64,000 nt of DNA from Capitulum mitella (GCA_030062745.1 CP099841.1:25485398-25549397), one strand, 5' to 3'. Positions 10,961 through 22,006 are shown, numbered from the stretch's first letter. Notes: generated from the sequence alone by a model not told the origin. Numbers and translations are program-made.

Positions 10961-12214
10961 CGGAAGTCGGACTTCCTACCTGACCTGACTCAATTACGGC
11001 CGGCAGACGCGCAACACGGCCGGCAGCCGCGCCGCCGCCGGAACCGTGCCAACCGGGCTGGCGCTCTCCCCATTCTAAAACATCGCAACAGTTGGCCTCG
11101 GGGAGAGAGCGCAAAACTTGCAACTTGTGCGGGGCGAATACGACGCGGTCTGTCCGAGAGGACGGCGCAGGTGGGGCGAGGGTTTAATGAGTAAGCCTTG
11201 AAGGCCTCATCGACCAGAGGCGGCAAAGTTTGGCCGTCGTCCAGCGAAGAAGTTCGTTTCACCCTGATGAGGGGGATGTGAACGGTGCCCAGCCAGAAGC
11301 CCCGTTCTCTAACTCGCCCCGCTCGGACCGATCTATCCACTCCCTGCTGCCACCATTCAGCACCGGTCACCTCGGCAGACGTTTTTGACCCAGTCTCGGT
11401 CTCCGTGGCCCGCTGTGCGCCGTTCGTAACCCGTTCAGGCGGCGGGGGCCCTCCGTGCGGTGGCCGTCGGCCGCGCTGCAGCCGGCGCCGGCCGTGCGGG
11501 CGGCCGCGGCGGCGCAGATTACTCTGTCGGGAGCGGCGCGCCCGGCGCCGAACGGCTGCGTGCCGCGCCGATGGCCGCTCTGAGCCCGGCCGGCCGCGAA
11601 TTAAACCATCGCTGCGCCGGCTTATGCATACAAACGGGGCATTGCGGTGCCGGGCCGGCAGCGGCGGCGCGCGGCCTGGCCCCCTTCCGAGGACTCAGCC
11701 GCTCTGCAGCGCCAGCGGAAGCTCTGTCCGCCTCCTGCTGCGCGAGGAGTGTGATTTCTCTGCTGTGCTAGACTACGGCTCCACGGCTGTGTTTTAACAT
11801 GGTGAATTCGGGCAATTTATGACAGTCGCTACATCTGCATTCGGGGACACCCGCAGGACAAATGCAGATAAATTCGTGATAGACAAAAGGAACCTGGCTC
11901 AGTGTCTTCCTGACTATCTTTCACTGCCGTGAATACGAAGGAGCCGAGGGTGTTTGCCAATGTCCTCCCACCATCGATATTGGGCTGGTGCCACGGCAAT
12001 ATGGAAGCACATCTAAAAGTGAAACTTTCTCCAGGCTGGGGCAATATCGTGTCGCATATGGCAACGAAGCCGGACGCTGCAATACGGCTGCCTCAGGAAG
12101 GAAGCTCTCTCCGGTGTTACTTAGCATATAAATTGTCCGCCCCAGCAGCGATCAGAACGTTTCAAGCGATTAAATGAGATTTAAAGCTTATCTGACCTCG
12201 ATTGGTCCGGACGA

Positions 12215-12272
12215 GAGAGGAGACAGATAGGAGAGAGAGAGAGAAAGAGAGGGAAAGGAGAGAGAAAGATGC
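12215..12272. repeat. GA-rich simple repeat
   Basis: A purine tract of GAGA/GAAAG/GGAGA words (gagagagagagaaagaga and similar) is visible directly. It could be a GAGA-factor type site or plain microsatellite. Confidence 0.8.
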
Positions 12273-12485
12273 AGAGGCTCCCGCCTGTAATCGGTGAGTG
12301 CGGGCGGTAAACGCGCTCAACCTCTGACCGTGGAACCCAGGATGGGAATCTCGTTGCTTGAGCAGCTTCCGCTTTGAGGCAACCGACGTAAAAAGCTGGT
12401 TGCTACATATCCAGTGGGTGATTAGGAACAACAGTTATAGAAAGAGCTCCCTCCCAATGTCTTTCTTTTCGTGCCTACGTATCCT

Positions 12486-12870
12486 TCTGGAGGTGTCAAA
12501 TGATGTTGGTCTTACCTGTCGTGGCAGCGTGCCCTCCTGGAGACACTTCTTGCTGTCCTGTGCCGCTGGCTCTGTCATCCGTGACAGTGTGTCATGTAGA
12601 TGTCTCGCTGTTCTGTCTGCTGATTCTGTCTCTTGCGACACCATGGCCCTCAGGAGACACATCTCGCTCCCTCCTGCTGCTGGTTCTGTCTCCCGTGTTA
12701 GTGTGTCTTCCTGGAGATGCACCTCGCCCACCCCTGCTGCTGGTTCTGTCTCCCGTGTCATTGTGTCTTCCTGGAGACGCATCTCGCTCCCCCCTGCTGC
12801 TGGTTCTGTCTCCGGTGACAGCGTGTCTTCCCGGAGTCGCCTCGCGCTGCCCTCTCTGCTGGGTCTGCCG
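12486..12870. repeat. 60-bp minisatellite, about 6 units
   Basis: Tandem 60-bp units are built on CTGCTGCTGGTTCTGTCTCC, then a CGTGT...GTGTCTTCCTGGAGA segment and a CATCTCGCTCCC segment. The three units between about 12678 and 12860 are nearly identical and the earlier ones are degenerate. The 60-bp period keeps long frames open on both strands (a 322-codon frame on plus), which I regard as artefacts. Confidence 0.88.
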
Positions 12871-13384
12871 GCCGTGACGGCCTCTTTTCTCGGAGCCGCG
12901 CCGCGCCGCGCCGCCCTCCTCAGCCCGGCCATCAGCCGGCCGCGGGCCATTGCGTCCCGGTTCGTTCTGCGCGGCGAGACCCCGTCAAAGAGCGGCCATA
13001 AATTGCCGGATTATTGCCGCCGACTCCGTTTGGCCGGAGGCCCAGCGTCGCTGTCGTCGGCAGCGGCCATATGGCGCCGGCACGCCCGACTGCGGCCGGC
13101 GGGCGGCACGGCTCCGGGCGGCGCGGGTCAGGCCGGCGGGCGGGGGCGGCTCCGCGCGGCCGGTCTGGCGGTTCCGGGCGGCCGGTCTGAGCCGCGCGGG
13201 TCAGGACGTCGGCAGGCGGCGGGTCCAGGAGGCTGGAAGCCCGCGGGCTCGGCCGGCGGCCGGCGCCGGCCGACTCGCCGGGTCGGAGCCGACTCGGCAC
13301 CGTTTCCGGCTGTTTGCCGGCGGTGATGGATGAGCGCCGGAGGGCGCGCCGGCGCCGCGCGGCCGGCCGGCCCGGCCTGCCGGC

Positions 13385-13460
13385 CCGGCGCGCGTAAATC
13401 CTCCCGCGCCCCATTAGCGTCATATGTGAATTCAAATTGGAATTTATCGCGGCTCGCGCG
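13385..13460. promoter_or_regulatory. Short AT-rich candidate regulatory element
   Basis: Between two strongly GC-rich flanks lies a compact block with GTAAATCC, CCCATTAGCGTCATATG, TGAATTCAAATTGGAATTTA and TCGCGG. It contains a homeodomain-type core (ATTA) and a near-palindromic GAATTCAAATTGGAATT. Function is inferred from texture only. Confidence 0.22.
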
Positions 13461-14324
13461 GCGGCGGCGCGCCGGTGGCGACACCGTCGCCGGCTGCCCG
13501 GCCCGGCGAGATCAGACTGGGTAGTCTTGGCAGTCTGGGCAGGTCGGTCTGGGAAGCGCGGGCTGTGCAGTGCAGGTCAGACTGGGCCGACTGGGCTGTC
13601 CGGTTCGGTTGTATTGAGCAGTTCGGGCAGACAGGCGGAACATTCCAGATGGGTCATGCCGGGGAGTTTGGGAGAGTCATGCTGTGCGCTACGGGTGGAT
13701 CTTACCGGGCGGTGCGAGCATGTAAAGTGGGCCCTTCTGCGAGTCTATCTGGGAGGGAGGCACAGGCGGATCAAGGCGTGCAGTCCAGTCATGCCGTATT
13801 GAAAAGTACGGCTGTACTCAACCGTCTGTACCGCCCGCGACGCTGGCTGATGCCACTGAACTGTCTGCTCAGTCACGTATTGGAAACCTCGGCTTCCTTA
13901 GCGCCATGGACCACTGCAGCGGGACGCCATTTGTTGTGTGGGCGTGCTGCACACGAACATCAGTGCACGCCGCGATAGTTTTCCTCCCACCATCTACTGA
14001 AATAAGCGGAAGACGGAGCTAAAATGGCGTGCACCCATGCTTCTCCTTATTTCTAGTGTGGACATCAGCGTGATCATCTCCAGAGGCAACCGTTTCCGTG
14101 GCCCATACTGCGCGTCAGTTTGTCGATCTAAACGAGCCGCTTCGAGCGTTTCTGCACTGGATGAAACAGGATCCCGTGCCTCCGTTCTCCCGAGCCTCTG
14201 GTGGGGCCGAGACGTCGCGCGACGAAACAGGGTCCTGTCCGTCCCTCCTCCAACACACCGGCGGGCCTGGAATGACGCGACGCGCTCCTTCGTCAGCCGG
14301 CGGCCGGCCAGCCGGCCCTCGGCG

Positions 14325-14500
14325 CCTCGCCACTTGATTATAATGCCTGGTCAATAATTCAATAGGCCGGCCATGCTGAAATATTGATTCGCTCTAAAGT
14401 CGTCATAATCAGCGGCGGCCGTCGGAAGTTGAGCCCTTTGCCAGGCGGCGATCAATACGAGCGCCGCCCGCGCGCCGTAAAAATTGGTGTCCACTGGTCA
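14325..14500. promoter_or_regulatory. AT-rich candidate regulatory element between GC islands
   Basis: The block contains TTGATTATAATGCC, GGTCAATAATTCAATAGG, CTGAAATATTGATTCGC and CGTCATAATCAGCGG. GTCAATAA resembles a forkhead site, and the TTGATTA and AATCAG words resemble homeodomain sites. There is no coding frame. It is comparable in texture to the segments at 1575-2140 and 15215-15470. Confidence 0.25.
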
Positions 14501-14816
14501 TTACGGTGATGGACGGCGCGGCGGCCGTCGTGGGCAACTTCAGACGGCCTGGGCGGTGCGTTCGCTCCGGCTGGTGGCGCCGCCAGCGTTGGCGCACGCT
14601 TCTTATGCGGGAATGCTGTAAGCCGCTTACGCCGCGCCGCCACGGCCGGCGGCGGCGGCGGCGGCGCCGCGGCTGGCCTACCCCAAGGCGGCGGTGCCGG
14701 TTGCGGCAGGTCGGGGGCGGGCCGGCCGGGCGGCGCTGTACGGGTGCAGGCCGGCGCCGGCCGCTCGTTCCCCGGCCAAGGCCCGCGCCGGGCGGCGCCG
14801 ACCCGGCGACTCAGCG

Positions 14817-14977
14817 GCGGTCCTGATGGTCCCGGGTGGTCATGGCGGCGGTCCCGGCGGTGCTGGCGGCGGTCCCGGCGGTCCTGGCGGCGGTCCTGGT
14901 GGTCCCAGGTGGTCCTGGCGGCGGTCCCGGCGGTGCTGGCGGCGGTCCCGGCGGTCCTGGCGGCGGTCTCGGCGGGC
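14817..14977. repeat. 21-bp G-rich minisatellite
   Basis: Tandem 21-bp units GGCGGCGGTCCCGGCGGTSCT with some divergent copies (GGTCCTGGTGGTCCCAGGT). In frame it reads as Gly-Gly-Pro-Gly-Gly, a collagen-like illusion produced by the repeat. The density of G-runs would favour G-quadruplex or R-loop formation. Confidence 0.85.
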
Positions 14978-17628
14978 TCCCTGGAGCGGACGTGATCGCC
15001 GAGGCCGGCAGAGCGGCCGGAGGCGGCAGGCGTGGGACTCGCTTCAGGGCGTCGCGGCGGAGCGGCGGGCGACGGCCGGCAGAGGGCGGCCACGGCGACC
15101 TGGCGCCATCGGGCTCACCAGACCTCTGGGCGGCTCCATTTTCGCGATCAATACCGTCCTGACGGCAGATCATCTCTATTCCTTTCTTTTCCGCTGCCAG
15201 TGCAGAAAATCTTCCCATCCTGAGAGATGAATCGTGAAATTTTTCCGGATTTTTTATTAGAAATTCCAAATTTATGTGCCATCTCGGCGAGACCTCATCG
15301 TCTTTCGCACTCCGGACTCCCATCCATTATGCTCTACAATGGAGAAACATTTATCAAAGTGACATAATCGTAATTCGATGGCGCTGCCCTCTAATCAGCT
15401 GAGCCGTTGCAGGATTGCCGGGTCGGCAGTGCGAGAATTCAAATGATCTGCATTAAATTGGTCGGTCCCGGCCGGGCGCGGCGGCCGGCGGCGCGGAGCC
15501 TGCGCCACTCGGCGCTCCCGACAGGCCTACTTATCTTCTCCAAAGTTCTCTAGTGGCCTCTGGACGGTTTTTATGATGAAGTCTTATCCCTGGGAGCGGC
15601 GGCAATATTTTCGGCTCGGGGCGATTTATGCGAGGGCCTCGCCGAGTGTCGGGGGACGGCGCAGGCCGGCCGGGCGCGATCGCTCCATGGTCGGCCGGCG
15701 GCCGCCGCTGACCGTCGGGCCGCCGCCGGCGCCGCCGCCGCCCTGGCAGCGCCCAGCCGGCGAATTTGGCAGCGCGGCGGCCGGCCGTGCCGCGCCGATC
15801 GGTATTTTGGATACGGCCGGCCGTCGCTAGGAATAGGTCGGTGCCGCCGGCTGGCCTTGAAGTTGAACGCGGCCGGTGCAGCGGTGGCGTGTTGCACGGC
15901 GCGCCCCCTCCCGGCGGCCGGCCAGAACACCGGCGGCCTTGAGCGCGCGCCGGCCGCCCGGCCGCCGCGTCGGCCGCCCAGATTGGACCGATACCTGGCC
16001 GGCCGAGCACGCCTCCGGGGCTCGTGAGGCGGCGCTCAGGCCGGCACGAATGGGGCGAGCGGCCGCCCGCCCGGCGCCGTGCCGGATCCTCCTCCGCCGC
16101 CAGGGGCGGAGTGGCGCCAGGGCGTCACGCCGTCACGCGCTGTCGCCAGCCGTCCAGGCAGCCTTCCTGTCGGACGAGGAGAGCCGCCGAGTAACCAGAC
16201 CCGAGCAGGGGTCCAGTGTCTGGCCTCCAGCAGCTGCATGCCATTGTGACAGCTCCTATTAACTTTCGGACGTACGTATCGCGCAAGGAAACGCGGCACA
16301 CTTTGGGTGATGGGTATGCGTGTGCGTACCCATCCGTACGTACACGTACGTCGAAGTGTTTCCGGGACAGAATGAGCACTTGCGAGTGAAGACAAACCGC
16401 GTGTAGTTTCGAGGCCGAAATTTCGGCGTTCGAATTTGTATGCAGCTTCTTTGAAAGGATGCAGTAGGACATGTGCATGGCTATGATGCCCTGCTATGAC
16501 CTTCGTAGCCTGTCGATCGACTGCACCCTTCGTAAATATCCTGTTGGACTTGAAGTATGCACCACAACTATTTCAATCGAGGTGCAGTCAAACGGGAATG
16601 GAAACATAATCATTACGTCGGCGTCGTTACTAACTACGAAAAAACCGGGGCCGCGACAGCAGAAAGGTTGACGGCTGTGTGAACGTTCTTGACGTACAAA
16701 TCATTGGATAATGACAGGTGCTAAACATATGCGTAGTTCCAGACGGAGTTGGCGTTGTTTTCCCGCCATCCGTTTTGAAGCCATTGATAATGACACGTAG
16801 CTCTAGTCCTGGCACTGCTCATTTCGAGTTTATAAATCAAGAATACGACCGGTGAGGTTAGATGACTGCAGATGGTCATTTCTGTACAAGGTTTCGGTAT
16901 GCAGTCTTATGAGCACTGGGTTGTGGCTTGAATGTCGGGCATATCCAGCATTACACAGAGATATTACTAAATAGTTTTGCATCAGATTAAAAGTGACAAA
17001 GCATTTTATATTACCTCAGATACAGCTTGACGCATTTTTGTCCACCTTAAGCTCAGACACCTTCCGTGGATCCCAGTAGCTGTGGAACAAATTCAGGCAA
17101 GGGGACACTGGCTACTTTTCGAGTCATTTTTTCCATGCAACACCTTGGGGTAAATGTTAAATTTCTTCAGTTTAGGGGCAAGGAAGCACGGTACCCCGGC
17201 GCCCCCCCCCCCCGTTTCGTTCCGCCGCCTATGCTGGATCCACCAGGTCTCTCAGTGCACCAGGTTCCTTTTCGTTTTTGCTTCCTTTGCATTGTTTGCG
17301 TTTGTCCGGCGACTCGGCGTTTTATGCTTGTTACGGTGCGGCAGATGGCGTCCTGTTCCTGCGTCTGGAGTTGGTACGCCGGCGGCGAGGGGGGGGGGAG
17401 GGGTCGGTCGTTCCGCAGAGGTCGTCCGGGCGGAACGGTGGTCCCGGCTCGCCGAGTCCGTCCACTTTGAAGAGTAGTCTTGCAATACGGCGCTGGCAGA
17501 GCTGCGTCACGGACGCAGTGCTGGCGTCAGTTGCTGTGTCCCTGAGGTGTCCGCGGTCCCCTCCCTCCTTTCCGTGGTCCCGTTCCTGAGGCGTTCCCGA
17601 TCTGGTCCCTGCGGCACTTGTCATCAAA
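14978..17628. other. Non-coding region with GC island and AT-rich tail
   Basis: 15450-16100 is a GGCCGG-rich island with no plausible gene. 16240-16400 has alternating purine-pyrimidine CGTACGTA words. 16480-17190 is AT-richer and featureless. 17200-17215 is a poly-C run, and 17370-17405 is G-rich. No domain-bearing frame was found. Confidence 0.4.
15215..15470. promoter_or_regulatory. Candidate cis-regulatory element with homeodomain/POU-like words
   Basis: The segment contains CGGATTTTTTATTAG, TCCAAATTTATGTGCC, CCATCCATTATGCTC, GACATAATCGTAATTCG, CCCTCTAATCAGCTGAGCC (a homeodomain core next to an E-box CAGCTG) and AATGATCTGCATTAAATTGG. These sit immediately before a GC island. The number of intact AT-rich motifs in a short span makes it my best non-coding regulatory candidate in the foxo downstream region. 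Confidence 0.3.
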
Positions 17629-17706
17629 CGTCCCTGCTTGCCTGGCCCCGTCCCTGCTCTGTCCGTGGCCCCGTCCCCGCTCTGCCCTTGGCCCCGTCCC
17701 TGCGAC
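17629..17706. repeat. 23-bp minisatellite, about 3-4 units
   Basis: Tandem units GTCCCTGCTCTGTCCGTGGC + CCC (23 bp) occur three to four times; degenerate relatives continue to about 17790. They are similar in texture to the CT-rich repeats in the foxo intron. Confidence 0.75.
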
Positions 17707-20700
17707 CTGCGTACTGCCGTCCCTGCTGTGCCAGCGGTCCTTCTCCGCGACCCACGTGGTGCCGCCCCGCTCTGCCCGCGGCTCTGCCGCCACGGTGCCG
17801 GCGGAGCACCGTTAGCCATTACTGCTGGCCGGCGGCCGGCGGCCGGGGCCTGGCACCGACCGCATCGACATCTCAAACTGCCACTGCCATCGCGTGCCGC
17901 GGCGCACTTAATTCTGATTTTCCATCCTGGTTCACGAATATCGACTAGGGCGCGGACGGTCGGCGGCTGGTGGGGGGGGGAGCGGGGGCGGCAGGTGGAG
18001 GGGACCGCCGGCTGCCAGTGCCGCACGCCACGGAAGGTTCAATTTCAAATGGGGACTGTGAAAGTTCTCTAAACATCCATACTGACTGTACATTTTGTCA
18101 AGTGGGAAAGGAAGAAAGGTGGATGAAGCTGAAAGACAAAATCATTGCTTAATGCATTTCAACCATATTGCTTCCATTCTTCAATACACTGTCTAATAAC
18201 TCATCACTGAGTATCCAAGAAAATCTCAACCCTTCTCGAACGGCTGGTCTGAGGATAACGTCGTCTTTTCAGAAGCAGATTGCGCCGGTCTTTGTTCGCG
18301 CAGAAGGAACGTTTAGCAATATACGTAGCTTTAAGAATGCATCCATCTCCCCGTAGCCTTAACCAGTTTGTGAATTTTTGGCATGTGACGCATCCCGGAT
18401 GTAGTCTCGAGCATTCCAGCTTGACGTGACTTTCGAACGTGATGCGGTAGAATCACGTCACGAGTACGTGTGTCAGGCACACCACATAGCACATGTCGAG
18501 TCAGGAGGCAGCAGAACGATGTCTGAGACTTCTTTCCTTTCCAGATACCGAGTCGAATCGAATCGCAACACCAAGTGCCATTACGCCCTCCTCGAACGGA
18601 GGACGCCCGCACGCACCAGCGACGCGCCCGACATCTACCGACAAGGAGCAAACCTGAAGTTTGTGTACATACCGTGCTGTGATGCTCGGCGCCCCTGTCG
18701 CCGGCTCGCCAGTCGCAAGCGCGCAGCCGGACCGTCGCCGCTTCACTTCGGTGTGCGTAGCCTAGGGCAAGTTCGCTTGTTATTGTTGACGTTGTCGTTG
18801 CCCGTCGGGACGCGGGGCCGACCTCGGGTCGGCCTCTGCTGGGGTAGGACTGGGTCGGACCGGTCGAGGCGGCCGCGGCCGGCGCCGGCCCGCCTCGCCT
18901 CGAGCTGGACTCGGAGGGCGGCGGCGGCCGGCGCCGGCGGCGTGCCGGAGTGGCCAGCGCCCCAGTGCGGCCCAGCTTTAACCCCTCGAGCCTGATGGCA
19001 CCGGCCTGCCGGAGAGCAACAGGCGCAGGATACCGGACAGGTTACCGGCCGCTGCGGCCCCACCGCGTGTCGGAGAGGACGCGTATGCGCGAGACACGTT
19101 CGTGCGCGAGCGAGTGTGTGTGCGTGTGTACATACATATACACATGTACATAGTATATATTGGTAGGAGTCTCTGTACATACGCGCCCGGAGTAGGCAGG
19201 TGGGCCCGGGCATGGTCGGGGAGGTGACGTCAGCGGCCGCCGATACAGAGCCTTTACAATCGTACAAATACGCAGACATGCAGTCTCTGTCTGCCAGTAT
19301 ATAGTTGGCATCCAGAGGGTTCCACTCATGTGTTCAGTAAGGATAATCTGACTGTATTTTAATGTATAGTAGACAAGGAGACTGCGATTTTCTGAGTTGC
19401 AGCTCAAACGGTTCTTTCCATAAGCGAAGTACTTAGTTGGCTTTTAGCGCAGCGACGCGCGTTGAATGGGATTCGCTCTCCATACCTTGAAGCGTTGTAA
19501 CTATTTCTGGCGGCGTCCTGTTTGTGCTGGGTGTTATCGAGAGCGTTTGCTGTTTCTCGTTGGCCGGTGCTAAGCACGGGCTGCCTAGTGTCGCCGCGCG
19601 CTGGCGGCAGCTCGGGGCGTCTACCAGGCAGACACGGTCACAGTGCGTCCTTAGTGCTGCGCGTGCGGCCTGGCCGCTGGTTACCACAACGAACCGCCAC
19701 CCGGAGGCCATGCGAACAGTCGACTCGCCGGTGACGTGTGTTCCGGAACCAAAGGCTATGCATTCTCGGCGTGCAAATCAAAAGCCGGGCGAGGTCTCTC
19801 GCCGGGGCTTCCGCTGAGCCTGGTTACATTTTGATAGTTTTATAATGTTCAACGAGTTAGGCATCCGAGCATCGAAGGCCGAGGCGGCAACATGACGGCT
19901 CCCTTGCTTGATCCACCTTCCGCTTTGCTGCTGCAACGTTTGTGATAAATGTAAATACGACTATGCACATTCTGTTGTGTACGAAATGCAGCCCTGTAAC
20001 GCTCCGCTTGCAGACTTTCGGCCCTAGTTGTGTAGCACGCGTGACACGTCGCCAAGGGGAGGCGATGGCAGCGCCCCTAGCGGCGCGGAGCCAGCGCCGC
20101 CCCGCGGCCGCCGCGCGGTAGTGTGATGCACGTATGGTGTGCCGCTTTTGTAACTGGATAGTACCAGCTGTGTGCAGAGGATTGGCTTGCGTTGTATGGC
20201 TTCAGTCTCGATGCAACTGTGTATAGAGCATTGGCGCCTCGTGGGCGGGCCGGGCGCCAGCGGGCCTCTGAGCGGTCTCGTGCCGCGCGAGGCGCGAGCT
20301 TACACGGCGCCTGGCCGGCCCGGGCGACCGACACGGGCTGCGCTTGGAAGGTACGGGTAAGGTTTGGTGCCAGTTGGGAGTCTACTTTTGTTGATTCTTT
20401 CGGAGTCCTTCCAAAATCGCGTGTCTGCCAGCTGCCTGCTTCGCCTCTCGTCCTCGACACCGTGATTTTCTGCAGTATTTTTTATCGACCTTTGGTTCGT
20501 AGCCGCTAGCTGGGACGGCGGCCGCTGCCGGCGCAGCTGCCCGCTCTCTGTGGGCCTCGGGCTGGCCGAGCGGCCCGCCCGCGCTCTCGCGGCGCTGGGA
20601 GTCGCACACCGCCCCGACGCGCCGCTGCTTACGCTTGGCCGGTCGGCGCCGGCCGGCGCTGTTGAGTGCTTGATGTGGCGAGTGGCGGTGGCGCGCCGCC

Positions 20701-21321
20701 TCCTCGCCGCCCGCGGGCTCGCGCGCTCCCGCGCTCCCGGCCAGGCGTTCCCCCCAGCAGCTGCCCTCTCCAAACACGCCACTGTACATGTTTCTTGTTC
20801 TGCGCGCCGACTGCTGAGGGTGGAGCGTATTTTTGTAGCTGTTCACGTTAAGCTATGTGTTAATGTTACACGGACGCGCGATCAATGTGAGAAACTGTAC
20901 TAGTGCCCTATCAAATATAATCCCATTGGCTAGCCGCTGTTTGGTTGCGATGGGGAGTGGTTCGAATAAAATGTCAGACCGAACGTTAGTCCTGGTGGCC
21001 GTCGATCTGGCACAGTACAAAAACAGCCAACATCGCCGGCGACTCGCACCAGAGCGTGGCCATCGAGAACGACGGAAAGCCTATGCGATACAAGTCTCCG
21101 CACCAGACCCATTTTCCCTTTGGACCACTGCCACTTGATCGCATGTATTACTTTCCGGCACACAGGTTTCAAACGGCGGCATATTTTCGCCCAAATCTCA
21201 CCAGAACGCCAAAAAAATCACCTACACACGACACCCAGCCGGTCACAGCACCGCAGAACACGCGGCAGACAGACCGACCCGCTCCCCGGCGAGTCGGCCG
21301 GGTCGGCCGGGGCGGCGGCGC
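17707..21321. other. Non-coding interval between the foxo downstream region and GILT
   Basis: Mixed composition with GC islands at 18800-19080 and 20060-20780, and a TG/TA-rich simple stretch at 19109-19160. No exon with recognisable homology on either strand. The island at 20060-20780 is the most promoter-like (GC-rich, with many overlapping open frames), but I see no gene attached to it. A minus-strand AATACA at 21143-21148 is a weak candidate for the GILT poly(A) signal, about 175 bp past the stop. Confidence 0.4.
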
Positions 21322-21945
21322 TCAGTACCTGCGCTCGTAGTCGAGCCTCTGCAGGCAGCCGGGCGGCGCCTCGCCGTCCCACGCCTCGCACACGTACCGC
21401 AGGAAGTCGTCGATCATGCGGTCCTGGTCGCGCCGGCTGCCGTCGACGCTGACCGTCGGCACCTCGTCGATCTCGGGTCGCGCGTCGTCGGTCATGTCGC
21501 GGTAGCGCAGCATCATCTCGTCGGTGTCCGGGTCGTCGCGGCAGTCCTTCAGCCGCTCCCAGTCGAGTCCGGCGTCGTCGGCGCAGCGCGCCTCGTCCTC
21601 CCCGTCCTCCAGGCACACGGAGAAGTCGACCGAGGCGGCCTGCTCGGCCGCCTCGCGCACGCCGCACGCGTGCAGCTTGTTGCCAAGGCATTCGTCCGGG
21701 CCGTGCTGGCACCGGAAGTGCCAGCGGCCGTCTTCCCAGTCGGCCGTGGCGAAGCCCCACGGCACGAGCGTCACGTTCAGGATCTCCGGCACGGCGCGCC
21801 ACGCCTCCTGGAAGCTGCCCGCCATGAAGCGCTCGCAGTCCGGGCACAGCGCCTCGAAGTAGATGACGACCTCCAGCGGCGGCGGCGGCGCGGCCGCCAG
21901 CCCGCAGGCGGCCAGCGCGGCCAGCAGGAGCAACAGTGCTGCCAT
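21322..21945 (-). CDS. GILT: GILT: gamma-interferon-inducible lysosomal thiol reductase (complete, intronless)
   Basis: GILT enzymes reduce protein disulfides in lysosomes and phagosomes; in arthropods they act in immunity. The 207-residue product starts at ATG 21945-21943, about 30 nt below a predicted start site for the TATA box, and opens with a signal peptide (MAALLLLLAALAACGLAAA). The thioredoxin-like core follows: EVVIYFEALCPDCERF holds the active-site CXXC (Cys34-Pro-Asp-Cys37). The family signature CQHGX2ECX2NX4C is matched exactly at residues 79-94 (CQHGPDECLGNKLHAC). A cis-Pro loop appears as VPTVSVDG. One N-glycosylation sequon (NVT, residue 57) fits a luminal protein. Length is normal for the family. 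The coding sequence is uninterrupted although GILT genes usually have introns, so this may be a retrocopy or an intron-loss gene; nothing suggests it is broken. Codon use is strongly GC-ending. Confidence 0.95.
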   Translation of the reverse strand: MAALLLLLAALAACGLAAAPPPPLEVVIYFEALCPDCERFMAGSFQEAWRAVPEILNVTLVPWGFATADWEDGRWHFRCQHGPDECLGNKLHACGVREAAEQAASVDFSVCLEDGEDEARCADDAGLDWERLKDCRDDPDTDEMMLRYRDMTDDARPEIDEVPTVSVDGSRRDQDRMIDDFLRYVCEAWDGEAPPGCLQRLDYERRY

Positions 21946-22000
21946 CTCGCGACCGGGCTGGGAACAGAGGCTACTGCGTCGGTCCGGCGCTGCGGCTCGC

Positions 22001-22006
22001 TTTATA
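22001..22006 (-). promoter_or_regulatory. GILT: TATA box of GILT
   Basis: On the minus strand the sequence reads CTCTATAAAGCG, 56 bp upstream of the GILT start codon. With the usual 30-bp spacing, transcription would begin near 21972-21976, where CGCAGTAG resembles an arthropod initiator (TCAGT), leaving a 5' UTR of about 30 nt. A GATA word (AGATAA) lies further upstream near 22053, as is common in arthropod immune promoters. Confidence 0.65.

Larger units (their letters stand above)
6056..12485. other. Gene-free region with GC islands and homopolymer runs
   Basis: No recognisable exon or RNA gene was found. The content includes a GC-rich patch at 6200-6420, a run of 15 G at 6998-7012, AATAAA motifs at 7556-7561 and 8052-8057 (possible distal foxo poly(A) signals), poly-C near 8656-8667, poly-G near 9014-9022, G runs near 10256-10269, a GC island at 10330-11160, a second island at 11430-11700, and a GA-rich microsatellite at 12215-12270. 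The part at 7200-10200 is AT-richer and featureless by eye. Confidence 0.4.
12871..14816. other. Non-coding GC-rich region
   Basis: 12880-13510 is extremely GC-rich with many GGCCGG words. 13515-13650 holds degenerate repeats of CTGGGC/GTCTGGG type. 13650-14330 is of mixed composition, and 14500-14816 is GC-rich again. Long frames here lack any domain signature. Two short AT-rich inserts are listed as candidate regulatory elements. Confidence 0.4.

Noticed and set aside
12358-13326. 322-codon plus-strand frame
   Set aside because: Its first half is the 60-bp minisatellite and its second half is GC-rich low-complexity; no homology or start context.
14694-15230. Collagen-like Gly-Pro frame
   Set aside because: Produced by the 21-bp GGCGGCGGTCCCGGCGGTCCT repeat; adjacent frames are equally open, so there is no evidence of coding.
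20382-20903. Overlapping frames in the GC island before GILT
   Set aside because: Both strands are open because of GC content; residues are Arg/Ala/Gly-rich with no domain or splice pattern. Left as an unassigned GC island.
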